A DNA stretch of 64,000 nt from Halorientalis sp. (GTDB lineage: Archaea; Halobacteriota; Halobacteria; Halobacteriales; Haloarculaceae). The stretch lies in NCBI RefSeq assembly GCF_028275115.1, contig NZ_JAQCNH010000019.1, positions 62,001 through 126,000 on the forward strand, read 5' to 3'. The notes beneath the pieces are model-generated. The model saw nothing but the letters and a program-made list of their open reading frames with translations, did not search any database and was not told where the DNA came from. Both the position numbers and the translations under genes were made by a program. Below, piece by piece: positions 28,064-35,939 of the stretch (position 1 is the first letter of the stretch; the number at the start of each line of letters is the position of its first letter).

Positions 28064-28548
28064 CGGACCGGTCACCCGACCGGGACGACCCGGTTCACGC
28101 CCGCGACCGACTCGTGCTTGACGTCATGCTCGGCAAACTCGCCACGTTCCTGCGGATGTGCGGTTACGACGCGGTGTACGCACTGGACCGGGAACTCGAG
28201 GCAGACGACCGCATCTTGGCGCTCGCCCGGACCGAAGAGCGAACGCTGCTGACACGGGACCGCGAACTGGCTGCCCGAGCCGACGACTCCGTCCTGCTCT
28301 CGGCCCCGGACCCGGTCGAGCAGTTACGGGAACTCCGCGCGGCGGGGTTTCGACTCGAACTGGCCGCCCGGCCGGCGCGGTGTGGACGGTGTAACGGTGT
28401 CGCCGTCGCCGTCGACACCGACGAACCGACCCCAGAGTACGCACCGGACGCGGCCGAGGCCGACGTCTGGCGGTGTCGCGACTGCGGGCAGTGTTTCTGG
28501 AAGGGGAGCCACTGGGACGACGTGGCCGAGACACTGGCCGACCTCTGA
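28060..28548 (+). CDS. Mut7-C RNase domain protein with zinc ribbon
   Basis: The 162-residue protein has the Mut7-C (PIN-like) pattern, with VLDVMLGKLATFLRMCGYD at the start, RDRELAARAD in the middle, and a C-terminal zinc ribbon of two knuckles, CGRC (~108) and CRDC (~145), ending QCFWKGSHW. The acidic residues D13, D51-type and D67-type would coordinate Mg as in PIN nucleases. The GTG start overlaps the polX stop by 4 bp, so the two are coupled. Both may act in nucleic-acid repair or turnover (inference). Confidence 0.85.
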   Translation: MTDRSPDRDDPVHARDRLVLDVMLGKLATFLRMCGYDAVYALDRELEADDRILALARTEERTLLTRDRELAARADDSVLLSAPDPVEQLRELRAAGFRLELAARPARCGRCNGVAVAVDTDEPTPEYAPDAAEADVWRCRDCGQCFWKGSHWDDVAETLADL

Positions 28549-28580
28549 GTACAGATTCAAGCGGCGTCCGGCAGACACAC

Positions 28581-28955
28581 TCACTCCCGGTTTAGAACCC
28601 CGTTACAGCGGTTGACGAACTGTCCGAGACCCTGTGCGATGTTCCGGTCGAGCGAAACCACTACGCCGCCGTCGCTCTCTCTGAAGTGGAGCAGGACCGC
28701 GTCGGCGTGAAGCTCGACTGTCGCCTGTGTCTGGCCGAGACCCGAATACACCGCTTCGCCGGCGATGGGTTCGTAATCACGCGCTCGGTCGGCGAGTGTC
28801 TCGAACGCGCCCCTGAGCTCATCGGTAGCCACGTCGTCACGGATGTACAGCACCACCCAGTCTCGTGCATCGTACTTCACCGCCGCCCGAAAGGCATCGC
28901 CCGCTCGATCGCGTACCAGCTGGAGGAGCTTCTGATACTGTTCGCCAGTCATCAT
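28581..28955 (-). CDS. Haloarchaeal hypothetical protein, possible sensor-like domain
   Basis: The 124-residue protein (MMTGEQYQKLLQLVRDRAGD start) has an alpha/beta pattern ending in FRESDGGVVVSLDRNIA. It resembles a conserved haloarchaeal family of unknown function, whose number I cannot name with certainty. A TTG 18 nt upstream would add six residues; the ATG pair at 28950-28955 is the simpler start. It is convergent with the Mut7-C gene. Confidence 0.7.
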   Translation of the reverse strand: MMTGEQYQKLLQLVRDRAGDAFRAAVKYDARDWVVLYIRDDVATDELRGAFETLADRARDYEPIAGEAVYSGLGQTQATVELHADAVLLHFRESDGGVVVSLDRNIAQGLGQFVNRCNGVLNRE

Positions 28956-28996
28956 CTGAAGACATATACCCAAGTTCAGTTAGAACTATCCACTGT

Positions 28997-29755
28997 TCAG
29001 GAGGGCTGGTCGGTCGGACGGACCAGCAGTTCGTTGATACTCACTCGTGGGGGCTGGGTGACCGCGTAACGAATCGCAGCCGCGATGTCCTCGGGCTGGA
29101 GCACCGTCATGTCCTGCACCATCTCGGCCATGCGTTCCATCACCTGTTCGTCGGGGATGTGCTGGCCCAGTTCCGTGTCGACCGCACCGGGTTCGATCAC
29201 GGTCACACGGACGCCGCTGTCTGCGGTCTCCTTTCTGAGTGACTCCGAGAAGGCGTTGACACCGAACTTCGTCGCGGAGTAGCCACCCGACGTCTCGTTG
29301 GCCCGCCGGCCTGCGACCGAGGAGATGTTGACGATGTGGCCGCTGTCCTGTTCGAGCATCCCGGGCAGGGCCTTGCGGGTGGCCGCCATCAGGCCCATCA
29401 GATTCACGTCGAGCATCTGCTGGAGGTCGTCGAGGTCGGCGCGGATCACCGGTGCGAGCAGCATGACGCCCGCGTTATTGACCAGCACGTCGAGGCCACC
29501 GAGTTCCTCGCGTGTCTGCTCGAGCATCCGCTCTACGTCGTCGGTCTCGGTCACGTCGGCGGTGATGGGGAGGGCCTGCCCGCCCTCGCTCTCGATTTCT
29601 TCGGCGAGGGCTTCGATACGGTCGGTCCGGCGTGCGGTGACGGCCACCGCCGCGCCGGCGTCGGCGAGCGCCTTCGCTGTCGCGCGACCGATACCGGAGG
29701 ACGCGCCAGTTACCAGTGCGACGTCACCGTCGAGGTCGTGGGAAGTCGTCGACAT
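28997..29755 (-). CDS. Short-chain dehydrogenase/reductase
   Basis: This 252-residue classical SDR has TGASSGIG (~16-23), TARRT after the second strand (NADP preference), NNAG (~92-95), ISSVAG and YSATK (~157-161). The late PGAVDTELGQHI block is typical of haloarchaeal SDRs annotated as oxidoreductases of unknown substrate. It is monocistronic as far as the sequence shows, with no obvious metabolic partner next to it. It is distinct from the SDR at 22.2-23.0 kb. Confidence 0.88.
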   Translation of the reverse strand: MSTTSHDLDGDVALVTGASSGIGRATAKALADAGAAVAVTARRTDRIEALAEEIESEGGQALPITADVTETDDVERMLEQTREELGGLDVLVNNAGVMLLAPVIRADLDDLQQMLDVNLMGLMAATRKALPGMLEQDSGHIVNISSVAGRRANETSGGYSATKFGVNAFSESLRKETADSGVRVTVIEPGAVDTELGQHIPDEQVMERMAEMVQDMTVLQPEDIAAAIRYAVTQPPRVSINELLVRPTDQPS

Positions 29756-30031
29756 ACACGAGAGACGTAGCGTCTCAGCCGTCTAAGGCTGGCGGGTCCG
29801 GCAATCGGGACGGCGGTCGCCGCGCCGAGCGCCACCCCGTGTACTGTCTGGCCTGGCAGGTGAGTGTGGTCGATTTCGGCGGCCGTCGGGTCGGGAGGGC
29901 CAGTGCCGTCGCTCGTCTGTTTCGGTTGTTCACCGCCACGGCGGGTTCGTGCCGACCGACAGGCGCTGCCATCCACGGTCGCACCCGGACGGCCAGTGGG
30001 TTCGCTCGCGTTGCTCGGCCGACCCCGTCGC

Positions 30032-30805
30032 TCACTCGAACTCGGGTTCGCGGTCCTCGACGAACGCCGTCATCCCCTCTCTCTGGTCGGGGGTGCCGAA
30101 CAGACCGCTCCAGACGCGCTGTTCGTACTGCAGGCCAGCGTCGAGATGCATCCGGTGAACCTGATTGAGCGCCTCTTTGGCGGCCTGGAGCGCGAAGGCC
30201 GGTTTCGCTGCGAGGTCCTCGGCCATGTCACGGACGAACGAATCGAGCTGGTCGTGTGCGATTACGTCACCGACGAGCCCGAGTCGGTCGGCGTCCTCGG
30301 CGTCGACCCGTTCGCCGAAGAAGACGAGTCGTCGGGCGGTTTCGTCGCCGACGAGGCGGGCGAGCCGCTGGGTGCCGCCCCAGCCCGGGACGATTCCCAG
30401 GTCGATTTCGGTCTGGCCCAACACCGCGCGCTCGCTGGCGACTCGCATGTCGGCCGCCAGCGCGAGTTCACAGCCGCCGCCGAACGCGTAGCCGTTGACC
30501 GCCGCAATCACCGGCGCGGAAAACGTCTCGACGCGGCCAGTGACGTGATGACCCTTCTCGCCGTACGACTTTGCCGCCTCGACGTCCATGTCTTTCATGT
30601 ATGCGATGTCCGCGCCGGCGACGAAGGCGTCGTCGCCAGCGCCGGTGACGACGAGTACGCGCGTGTCGAGGTCCTCGGCTTCGTCGAGTGCCTCGTCCAG
30701 CGCGGACAGCGTCTCGACGTTGAGCGCGTTCAGGCGGTCGGGGCGGTCGACGGTCAGCGTCGTGATGCCGTCCTCGTGGTCGAGGGTGACTGTGTCCCAG
30801 TCCAT
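30032..30805 (-). CDS. Enoyl-CoA hydratase/isomerase family protein
   Basis: This 257-residue crotonase-fold protein has the oxyanion-hole stretches AFVAGADIAYMKD (~62-74) and AAVNGYAFGGGCELALAADM (~101-120), and the two catalytic glutamates fit GQTEIDLGIVPGWGGTQRL (E near 136). It would hydrate enoyl-CoA in beta-oxidation or a related acyl-CoA route. The start at 30805 removes an unmatched 23-residue extension. The downstream 276-bp gap (29756-30031) holds nothing I can identify. Confidence 0.88.
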   Translation of the reverse strand: MDWDTVTLDHEDGITTLTVDRPDRLNALNVETLSALDEALDEAEDLDTRVLVVTGAGDDAFVAGADIAYMKDMDVEAAKSYGEKGHHVTGRVETFSAPVIAAVNGYAFGGGCELALAADMRVASERAVLGQTEIDLGIVPGWGGTQRLARLVGDETARRLVFFGERVDAEDADRLGLVGDVIAHDQLDSFVRDMAEDLAAKPAFALQAAKEALNQVHRMHLDAGLQYEQRVWSGLFGTPDQREGMTAFVEDREPEFE

Positions 30806-30901
30806 AGCCCCTCGTGCGGCCAGCGAGTAAATAAGCGCTGGCCCCGACCGGTCGGGTCCGATGCAGAACATCAAAATACATGCTCGGTGTAGCGACGGTT
30901 A

Positions 30902-31378
30902 ATGACGCTTTCGGAGGAGGCCCGCGAGCGACTCGCGGATGTCGTCGCGCTCCAGCCGACTAAAAACGCCGAACTCCAGGACCAGTGGGACCTGGAGAGC
31001 GGCAGCGAGGTCCACCAGTACCTCGAATCGGAACTGAAAGAGTACTACTATCGCGACGAGAACAGCCTGATCTGTGCTACCGAGGACGCCGCCGCGCTCG
31101 TCGGCGCCGACGACCCCGAGGGTGAGCGTATCCTCCAGGTCCCGTCGCTCCAGGCCGCTGTGACCGACGTGCTGGCCGGCCCCGGGGACCGCTCTCAGAG
31201 CGTCGTCTCGGTCCTCCACGACCTCCGAGACACCGGCCACGACCCCGACGTCGACGACGTCCGGTCCGCGCTGCGAAGTCTCTCCGACAAAGGGGTCGCC
31301 GAGCGAATCCAGCGCACGGTCCCTACGTTCCGACTGGCGATGGCTCGCGAGGAGTTCACCGTCGAAGAACTCGACTGA
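30902..31378 (+). CDS. Haloarchaeal DUF5797-like protein
   Basis: The 158-residue protein begins MTLSEEARERLADVVALQPT, followed by YLESELKEYYYRDENSLI and a C-terminal winged-helix-like part (SALRSLSDKGVAERIQRT). The family, recalled as DUF5797, is conserved in haloarchaea with unknown function. The C-terminal half resembles a DNA-binding wing, so a regulator is possible (inference). It is divergent from the enoyl-CoA hydratase gene over a 96-bp gap that includes an AATACAT box ~25 nt upstream. Confidence 0.78.
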   Translation: MTLSEEARERLADVVALQPTKNAELQDQWDLESGSEVHQYLESELKEYYYRDENSLICATEDAAALVGADDPEGERILQVPSLQAAVTDVLAGPGDRSQSVVSVLHDLRDTGHDPDVDDVRSALRSLSDKGVAERIQRTVPTFRLAMAREEFTVEELD

Positions 31379-31441
31379 CGGCGCTGGCCGGTTCGTGCGC
31401 GACTCCGGCTCCGATACGCCGACCGCGCCGGGCAGTCCCCG

Positions 31442-31570
31442 TTACAGGTCCTCGTGTTGTGGGAGTTCGTCCCCACACCGACGGCAGTACCGCATCGGCG
31501 CGCGCGATTCTTGCCCCTCTCGTCCGACTGTCACCTTCCGGCCACAGTTTCCACATTCGATTTTTGCCAT
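31442..31570 (-). CDS. Tiny zinc-ribbon protein
   Basis: The 42-residue protein has two CxxC knuckles, CGNC (residues 6-9) and CRRC (29-32), with a short basic stretch between them. This is a rubredoxin-like zinc-ribbon layout typical of many small haloarchaeal proteins. No function is assigned. It ends 63 bp from the convergent DUF5797 gene. Confidence 0.78.
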   Translation of the reverse strand: MAKIECGNCGRKVTVGREGQESRAPMRYCRRCGDELPQHEDL

Positions 31571-31671
31571 GAGTCTCCTCTCGACACGCCGGCCCACGCC
31601 AGCGAGCGAGATACAATTACTACACTGGCCAGTGTGATAAAGTTCCGCACACCACGCTTCGCTGTCGTGTT

Positions 31672-32784
31672 TCACGGCCCCGGCCGCCGACGCCGACGCT
31701 GTGCGTCGAGCAGGCGCTTGACCGCTTTTCCAGGACCGCCGTCGATGGGCCACTCCTGCTGTCGCCAGGCCGGCGGCTCCGGCGAGAACTCCGGACAGGA
31801 ACCCGAACACTCCCCGCCCGTCTGGTGACAGGCTTTCTCCGCACACCACGGGAGCGCATCCCCCGCCTCGGTGTGTAAGTTGAAGTGGCGACAGTCCGGC
31901 CGCATCGTGTCTGCGTAGGCCCGCCACCCCCGGCCGTAGGCTCGCTCTGCGATCTCGCGGCGCTTCTCGGCCTTCCACGCCGGGTCGGCGTACTCGAACC
32001 GCGCCGCGGAGGCGTCCCGACCACTCCCTGCGGGTCGGTCGGTAATCCGAGTTCCTGGTTCGTCGGGTGTGAGCGTCCGGGGGTTCCAGCTAACCTCGAC
32101 TACCGCATCGCCAGCCGGGCCGTTGGCCGCCGGGTCGACCGTCAGGATGCCCGCTTCGACGGGGACGTCCTCCAGGAGCGCCGGCTCGACGGTGTCTCCC
32201 TCCCGGCCGGTGGCAACCCAGACCTCGTCGGCCAGCCCCAGCGCTACGTCGCGTTCGAGTTGTGGGGCGAGGTCACGAGCTGCGGCCGCGTCGAGGTCGG
32301 GCTTGTTTTCGATAGCGACGATCCGGTCGACCCACTCGGGATACGACTGGTGACGTCGCAATTCGATGCGGCCCCGTTCGCCCCGCCGCGTCTCGACCAG
32401 TTCGCGGTCGGCGGCGTCGTGGACCGCCTCGCGGACGTACTGCCAGGGATAGTCCGGCTCGGGGAGCGCGTCCCGGTACCACGCCCAGTCGACGGGCGCG
32501 TTGCGGACGACACCCAGCAGGTCCGAGTTCAGGCCCTCCGCACCGAAGGCGGCCCGCTCGCGAAGGGCTGTCCGGTCGGCCTCGACGACGATCGTGTCCC
32601 AGCGGCGGTACTTCGTCCCCAACTGGCGGGCGACCAGCACGGCGGTGTCGGAGTCGCGACCGCAGTCGGGCGGCCAGCGGCGCTCGGCCCACTGACAGAC
32701 CCGTAACTCGAAGACGAATTCGGGTTCGGTCGGCACACCCCTCTCTGTGAACCCGGGGCTGAAACCGTTGTCGCCAATCCGCAC
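31672..32784 (-). CDS. DUF5787-like protein, possible PD-(D/E)XK nuclease with Cys cluster
   Basis: The 370-residue protein belongs to a haloarchaeal family I recall as DUF5787. A predicted strand VDRIVAIENKPDLD (~152-165) carries an E-x-K pair (E159, K161), the core of PD-(D/E)XK nucleases. N-terminal C30 and C41 pair at a distance with C-terminal C298, C314, C319, C326 and C330. One N-terminal and three C-terminal cysteines around such a core recall the Fe-S nucleases Cas4 and AddB. The C-terminus is basic. A shorter start (GTG, 32736) is possible, since residue 17 begins the conserved-looking part. Nuclease activity is inferred. Confidence 0.7.
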   Translation of the reverse strand: MRIGDNGFSPGFTERGVPTEPEFVFELRVCQWAERRWPPDCGRDSDTAVLVARQLGTKYRRWDTIVVEADRTALRERAAFGAEGLNSDLLGVVRNAPVDWAWYRDALPEPDYPWQYVREAVHDAADRELVETRRGERGRIELRRHQSYPEWVDRIVAIENKPDLDAAAARDLAPQLERDVALGLADEVWVATGREGDTVEPALLEDVPVEAGILTVDPAANGPAGDAVVEVSWNPRTLTPDEPGTRITDRPAGSGRDASAARFEYADPAWKAEKRREIAERAYGRGWRAYADTMRPDCRHFNLHTEAGDALPWCAEKACHQTGGECSGSCPEFSPEPPAWRQQEWPIDGGPGKAVKRLLDAQRRRRRPGP

Positions 32785-32803
32785 CCGCCGTGGGCCACCG
32801 CGT

Positions 32804-33229
32804 TCAGAACTCCGTCTCCTCGTCGAGGAACTCGTGTGCCTGTTCCAGTATCTCGCGGGGGCCGTCCTGCGTGACGGTGTTCACCGCCTGCTCGTAATCA
32901 CGCCACTGCATATCGCGGTGTTCGTTCGACAGTTCCGCACTCGCCTCGAACGACTTCGCGATGAACAGGTGGACGGTCTTGTGAATCGTCTCGCCGTTCG
33001 CCTCGAACACGTAGTCGTAATCCTCCCGGAAGCCGTCCAAGAGCCGGAAGTCACCGATTCCGGCCTCCTCTTTCACTTCGCGTATCGCGGTCTGCTGGAG
33101 TTCCTCGTCGCCCTCGACGCCGCCCTTGGGAAATTCCCAGTCGCCAGGCCGACTCTTGAGCAGGAGGTACTCCCTGCGGCCACGCGTATCGCGAAAGAGG
33201 ATGGCTCCCGCGCTCGTGGCCTCTATCAT
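32804..33229 (-). CDS. NUDIX hydrolase
   Basis: The 141-residue protein contains a complete Nudix box, GGVEGDEELQQT followed by AIREVKEEAGI (residues ~35-57), matching GX5EX7REUXEEXGU. The SAGAILF start and the WEFPKGG lead resemble diadenosine-tetraphosphate hydrolases (MutT/Ap4A group). It would hydrolyse a nucleoside diphosphate linked to another moiety, substrate unknown. It is divergent from the uS10-like gene. Confidence 0.9.
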   Translation of the reverse strand: MIEATSAGAILFRDTRGRREYLLLKSRPGDWEFPKGGVEGDEELQQTAIREVKEEAGIGDFRLLDGFREDYDYVFEANGETIHKTVHLFIAKSFEASAELSNEHRDMQWRDYEQAVNTVTQDGPREILEQAHEFLDEETEF

Positions 33230-33346
33230 TGACCTACGTTATTCAACCAGTACTTAAGAGAATACCGGAGGAATCGCGCCCTGCAACCGGTCGACAGCGG
33301 CTGCGGAGAGATGGGTTTTTGCCCGTCGCCGTTCTGGACCAGTCAC

Positions 33347-33670
33347 ATGCCCTTCGTCACGAAGCTCACGCTCGAAAGCGGCGACCGCCACCGCCTCGAA
33401 GACGTGGTCACCACGATCAAGGAGACCGCCGCACGCAAGGGCGTCGAACTGAAGGGGCCACACGCGGAGGCCACGAGAGACCTCAACGTCCCCCAGCACA
33501 AACGCCTCGTCGCCGACGGCGACCGGTTTCAACCCTGGACGTACACCGTCTACACCCGGACCATCCAGATCGTCGGGCACGACGAGTTCGCCCGGTCGGT
33601 CGCCGAACGCGACTTCCCCGACGGCGTCCACGTCTCCGCCGAGATCGAACAGCGCCGGCAGACGAACTGA
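33347..33670 (+). CDS. uS10/mL48-family protein, paralogue of ribosomal S10
   Basis: The 107-residue protein has the S10 fold pattern: MPFVTKLTLESGDRHRLEDV, ELKGPHAEATRDLNVPQHKR (~38-57) and TYTVYTRTIQIVGHDEFARS (~66-85). Canonical haloarchaeal S10 sits in a translation-factor cluster and has a different, more acidic sequence. This copy stands alone, so I read it as the uS10-like paralogue rather than rpsJ proper. Its function is unknown. Start is ATG 33347. Confidence 0.8.
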   Translation: MPFVTKLTLESGDRHRLEDVVTTIKETAARKGVELKGPHAEATRDLNVPQHKRLVADGDRFQPWTYTVYTRTIQIVGHDEFARSVAERDFPDGVHVSAEIEQRRQTN

Positions 33671-33717
33671 GCTCTCGAGACTCCCAGACGACAGTTCGTT
33701 AGCGAGAGTCTGTCTCT

Positions 33718-33780
33718 GCAGGTTCCGTCGTTGAAACAGGAAGCCCCTGCCTCAAGCACCCCGCGTGAGTAGGCAGGGGT
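33718..33780 (+). mobile_element. Relic of a TnpB gene 3' tip plus right-end hairpin (IS200/IS605 type)
   Basis: Codons 33718-33768 read AGSVVETGSPCLKHPA then TGA, which matches the C-terminal tail I recall for haloarchaeal TnpB proteins (VVETGSPCLKE). The 9-bp arms CCCCTGCCT (33744-33752) and AGGCAGGGG (33771-33779) overlap the stop, as expected for the element's right-end hairpin. No other transposon sequence is seen in the 227-bp gap, so only the last ~60 bp of an old element remain. Confidence 0.65.
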
Positions 33781-33897
33781 CAGTTCACTCCCGGTCCCCG
33801 ACGTCGACAGGCGTTCCGTCTTTTTGTGCTTCGACACGCGTCGGGCACGAACCGTCCCGTCCAGTAGTATAAGTCGCTCGCGGCGCTCCAAACGTAC

Positions 33898-35181
33898 ATG
33901 AACGATGTCGACCACGACCGTCTCGTCTCACTCCGCCGTGGCTTTCACCGTCACCCGGAACCGGCCTGGCGTGAGTTCTGGACCACCGCCCGTATTCTTG
34001 CGGAACTCGACCGGATCGGTGTCGACGAGTCGCTCGTCGGCCCCGAGGTGCTCGACGCCGACGCCCGAATGGGCGTGCCTGACGGGGCGGAGCTGAGTGC
34101 CTGGCGCGACCGCGCCCGTGAGGCGGGTGCCGACCCGGACCTCCTCGACCGACTCGCGGGCGGGCAGACCGGGGCTATCGCCGTCCTCGACGGCGAGCGT
34201 GACGGCCCCACAATCGCACTCAGGGTCGATATCGACGGGCTTCCGCGGGTCGAGTCCGACGACCCGGACCACCACCCCGCGGCCGAGGGCTTCCGGTCGG
34301 AGCATCCCGGCGCGATGCACGCCTGCGGCCACGATGCTCACACGACCATCGGGCTGGGCGTTCTCGAAGCCCTCTCGGACCGGGCGTTCGCTGGCCGACT
34401 GAAAGTCCTGTTCCAGCCCGCCGAGGAGGTCGTCGGTGGTGCGGCCCCGGTGGCCGAGAGTGGTCACCTCGACGACGCCGACTATCTGCTGGCACTCCAC
34501 ATCGGCCTCGACCACCCGACCGGCGAGGTCGTCGCGGGCATCGATGGCTTTCTCGCGGTGAGTCACTTCCGCGCCGAGTTCGCCGGCGACCCGTCACACG
34601 CCGGGGGCCACCCGAGCGAGGGTCGAAACGCCGTACAGGCGATGGCGACCGCCGTGCAGAATCTCTACGCTATCCCGCGACACGAGGACGGCGCGACACG
34701 GGTCAACGCCGGTGACGTGGGTGGCGGAACGGCCGCGAACATCGTCCCCGAACAGGCCTACATCGAGGGCGAGGTCCGCGGCGAGACGACCGACCTGATG
34801 GAGTACATGCGGGAACGCGCCGACCGCGTTCTCGACCACGCCGCCGCAATGCACGACTGCGAGGTCGAAGTCGAGACCGCGGGGCAGGCCCCGAGCGCCG
34901 AGAACGACCCGGAACTCGTCGACGTGGTCGAGACCGTGGCCGGCCGGACCGACGGCGTCGAGTCCGTCCTGCGCCACGACGAACTGGGCGGGAGCGAGGA
35001 CGCGACGTACCTCATGCGACGCGTCCAGGAATACGGCGGGAAGGCTGCCTTCGTTTGTGTCGGCACCGACCATCCCGGCGGCCACCACACCGCAACCTTC
35101 GACGTGGACGAGGACTCGCTGCCCGTCGGCGTCGCGGTCCTCGCGGACACCATCACCCACCTCGGACGCGAGGCCCCCTGA
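33898..35181 (+). CDS. M20-family amidohydrolase (aminoacylase/IAA-amino acid hydrolase type)
   Basis: The 427-residue metallopeptidase-family enzyme has HACGHDAHTT (~139-148), FQPAEEVVGGAAP (~171-183), LHIGLDHPTGEV, and a late Glu/His region. These supply the Cys/His/Glu metal ligands of the AbgB/HipO subgroup. It would hydrolyse N-acyl amino acids. It starts MNDVDHDRLVSLRRGFHRHPEP, the normal N-terminal helix of the family. No partner genes are evident. Confidence 0.88.
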   Translation: MNDVDHDRLVSLRRGFHRHPEPAWREFWTTARILAELDRIGVDESLVGPEVLDADARMGVPDGAELSAWRDRAREAGADPDLLDRLAGGQTGAIAVLDGERDGPTIALRVDIDGLPRVESDDPDHHPAAEGFRSEHPGAMHACGHDAHTTIGLGVLEALSDRAFAGRLKVLFQPAEEVVGGAAPVAESGHLDDADYLLALHIGLDHPTGEVVAGIDGFLAVSHFRAEFAGDPSHAGGHPSEGRNAVQAMATAVQNLYAIPRHEDGATRVNAGDVGGGTAANIVPEQAYIEGEVRGETTDLMEYMRERADRVLDHAAAMHDCEVEVETAGQAPSAENDPELVDVVETVAGRTDGVESVLRHDELGGSEDATYLMRRVQEYGGKAAFVCVGTDHPGGHHTATFDVDEDSLPVGVAVLADTITHLGREAP

Positions 35182-35221
35182 CCGCGAGAAAACCGAAACC
35201 CGAAACCGCCGAACTGCGGCG

Positions 35222-35767
35222 TCAGTCCGTCCAGCTATTCAGCGTGAACGTCGAGTCGCTCCCCGGGTCGTCCCAGACGAGTTTAACAGTCGCCCCGTCA
35301 AGATTGAGACCGTCGGCGGTCGGCGAGGAGATCACCGAATCGACGTTGTTTGCGTTCACCCGCACGCTCGTCCCACCGGAGACACTGCTGTCGGCACCGA
35401 CGCCACTATCGAGTTCGTCCCACCGGAACCGTTCGTCCAGGCCAGTGGTACTGTCCGAACTCTCCTCGTACGTCTTCGCCCCCGACACCGCCACGTCGAG
35501 GTTCCCGGCGGTGACCGTGTCGCCGGTGTCGTGACTGATCTTCAGCGTGTCCGTCCGGTAGTCAGGCGCGCTGGCCCTGGTCTCTGTGTCCTGTGCGTAT
35601 TCGAAACTGAACGCCGCCTGTGGCGTCGCGTTCGTGTTTTCCTGCCCGATACCGAGAAAGAACGTTGCTGCCGTCGCCGCCAGCAACACGGTAATTGCGA
35701 CCATCAGCACGACGCCGATGACCGGTGATACTGCCGAGTCGTCTGTGAATAGCGTTCTGACGTTCAT
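35222..35767 (-). CDS. Type IV pilin-like protein
   Basis: The 181-residue protein has the haloarchaeal prepilin start MNVRTLFTDDSAVSPVIG followed by a long hydrophobic helix (VVLMVAITVLLAATAATFF). PibD would cut just before the AVSPVIG segment, leaving the helix as the pilus core. The rest is Ser/Thr/Asp-rich and beta-strand-like, as in surface pilins. Upstream (35850-35885) is AT-rich and probably holds its promoter. No pilus assembly ATPase is nearby, which is usual for scattered pilA genes. Confidence 0.85.
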   Translation of the reverse strand: MNVRTLFTDDSAVSPVIGVVLMVAITVLLAATAATFFLGIGQENTNATPQAAFSFEYAQDTETRASAPDYRTDTLKISHDTGDTVTAGNLDVAVSGAKTYEESSDSTTGLDERFRWDELDSGVGADSSVSGGTSVRVNANNVDSVISSPTADGLNLDGATVKLVWDDPGSDSTFTLNSWTD

Positions 35768-35939
35768 CGTTGTCCCCCACCAGGCACGGAAACCCACTGT
35801 CGCTTCCGCACAGCACAGCCTGCCCACGTAGGTACCGTCCCCTTCCTATACGTTCTATTTACAATTCTAACTAATAAGCTTTGAGCGATTGATCGACGGG
35901 AACTTAACTATGGCTGGCCGCGGTCGACTCTCGCGCCGC

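Noticed and set aside
29756-30031. Open frames in the gap between the SDR and enoyl-CoA hydratase genes
   Set aside because: Arg/Pro-rich translations in several frames and no start with promoter.
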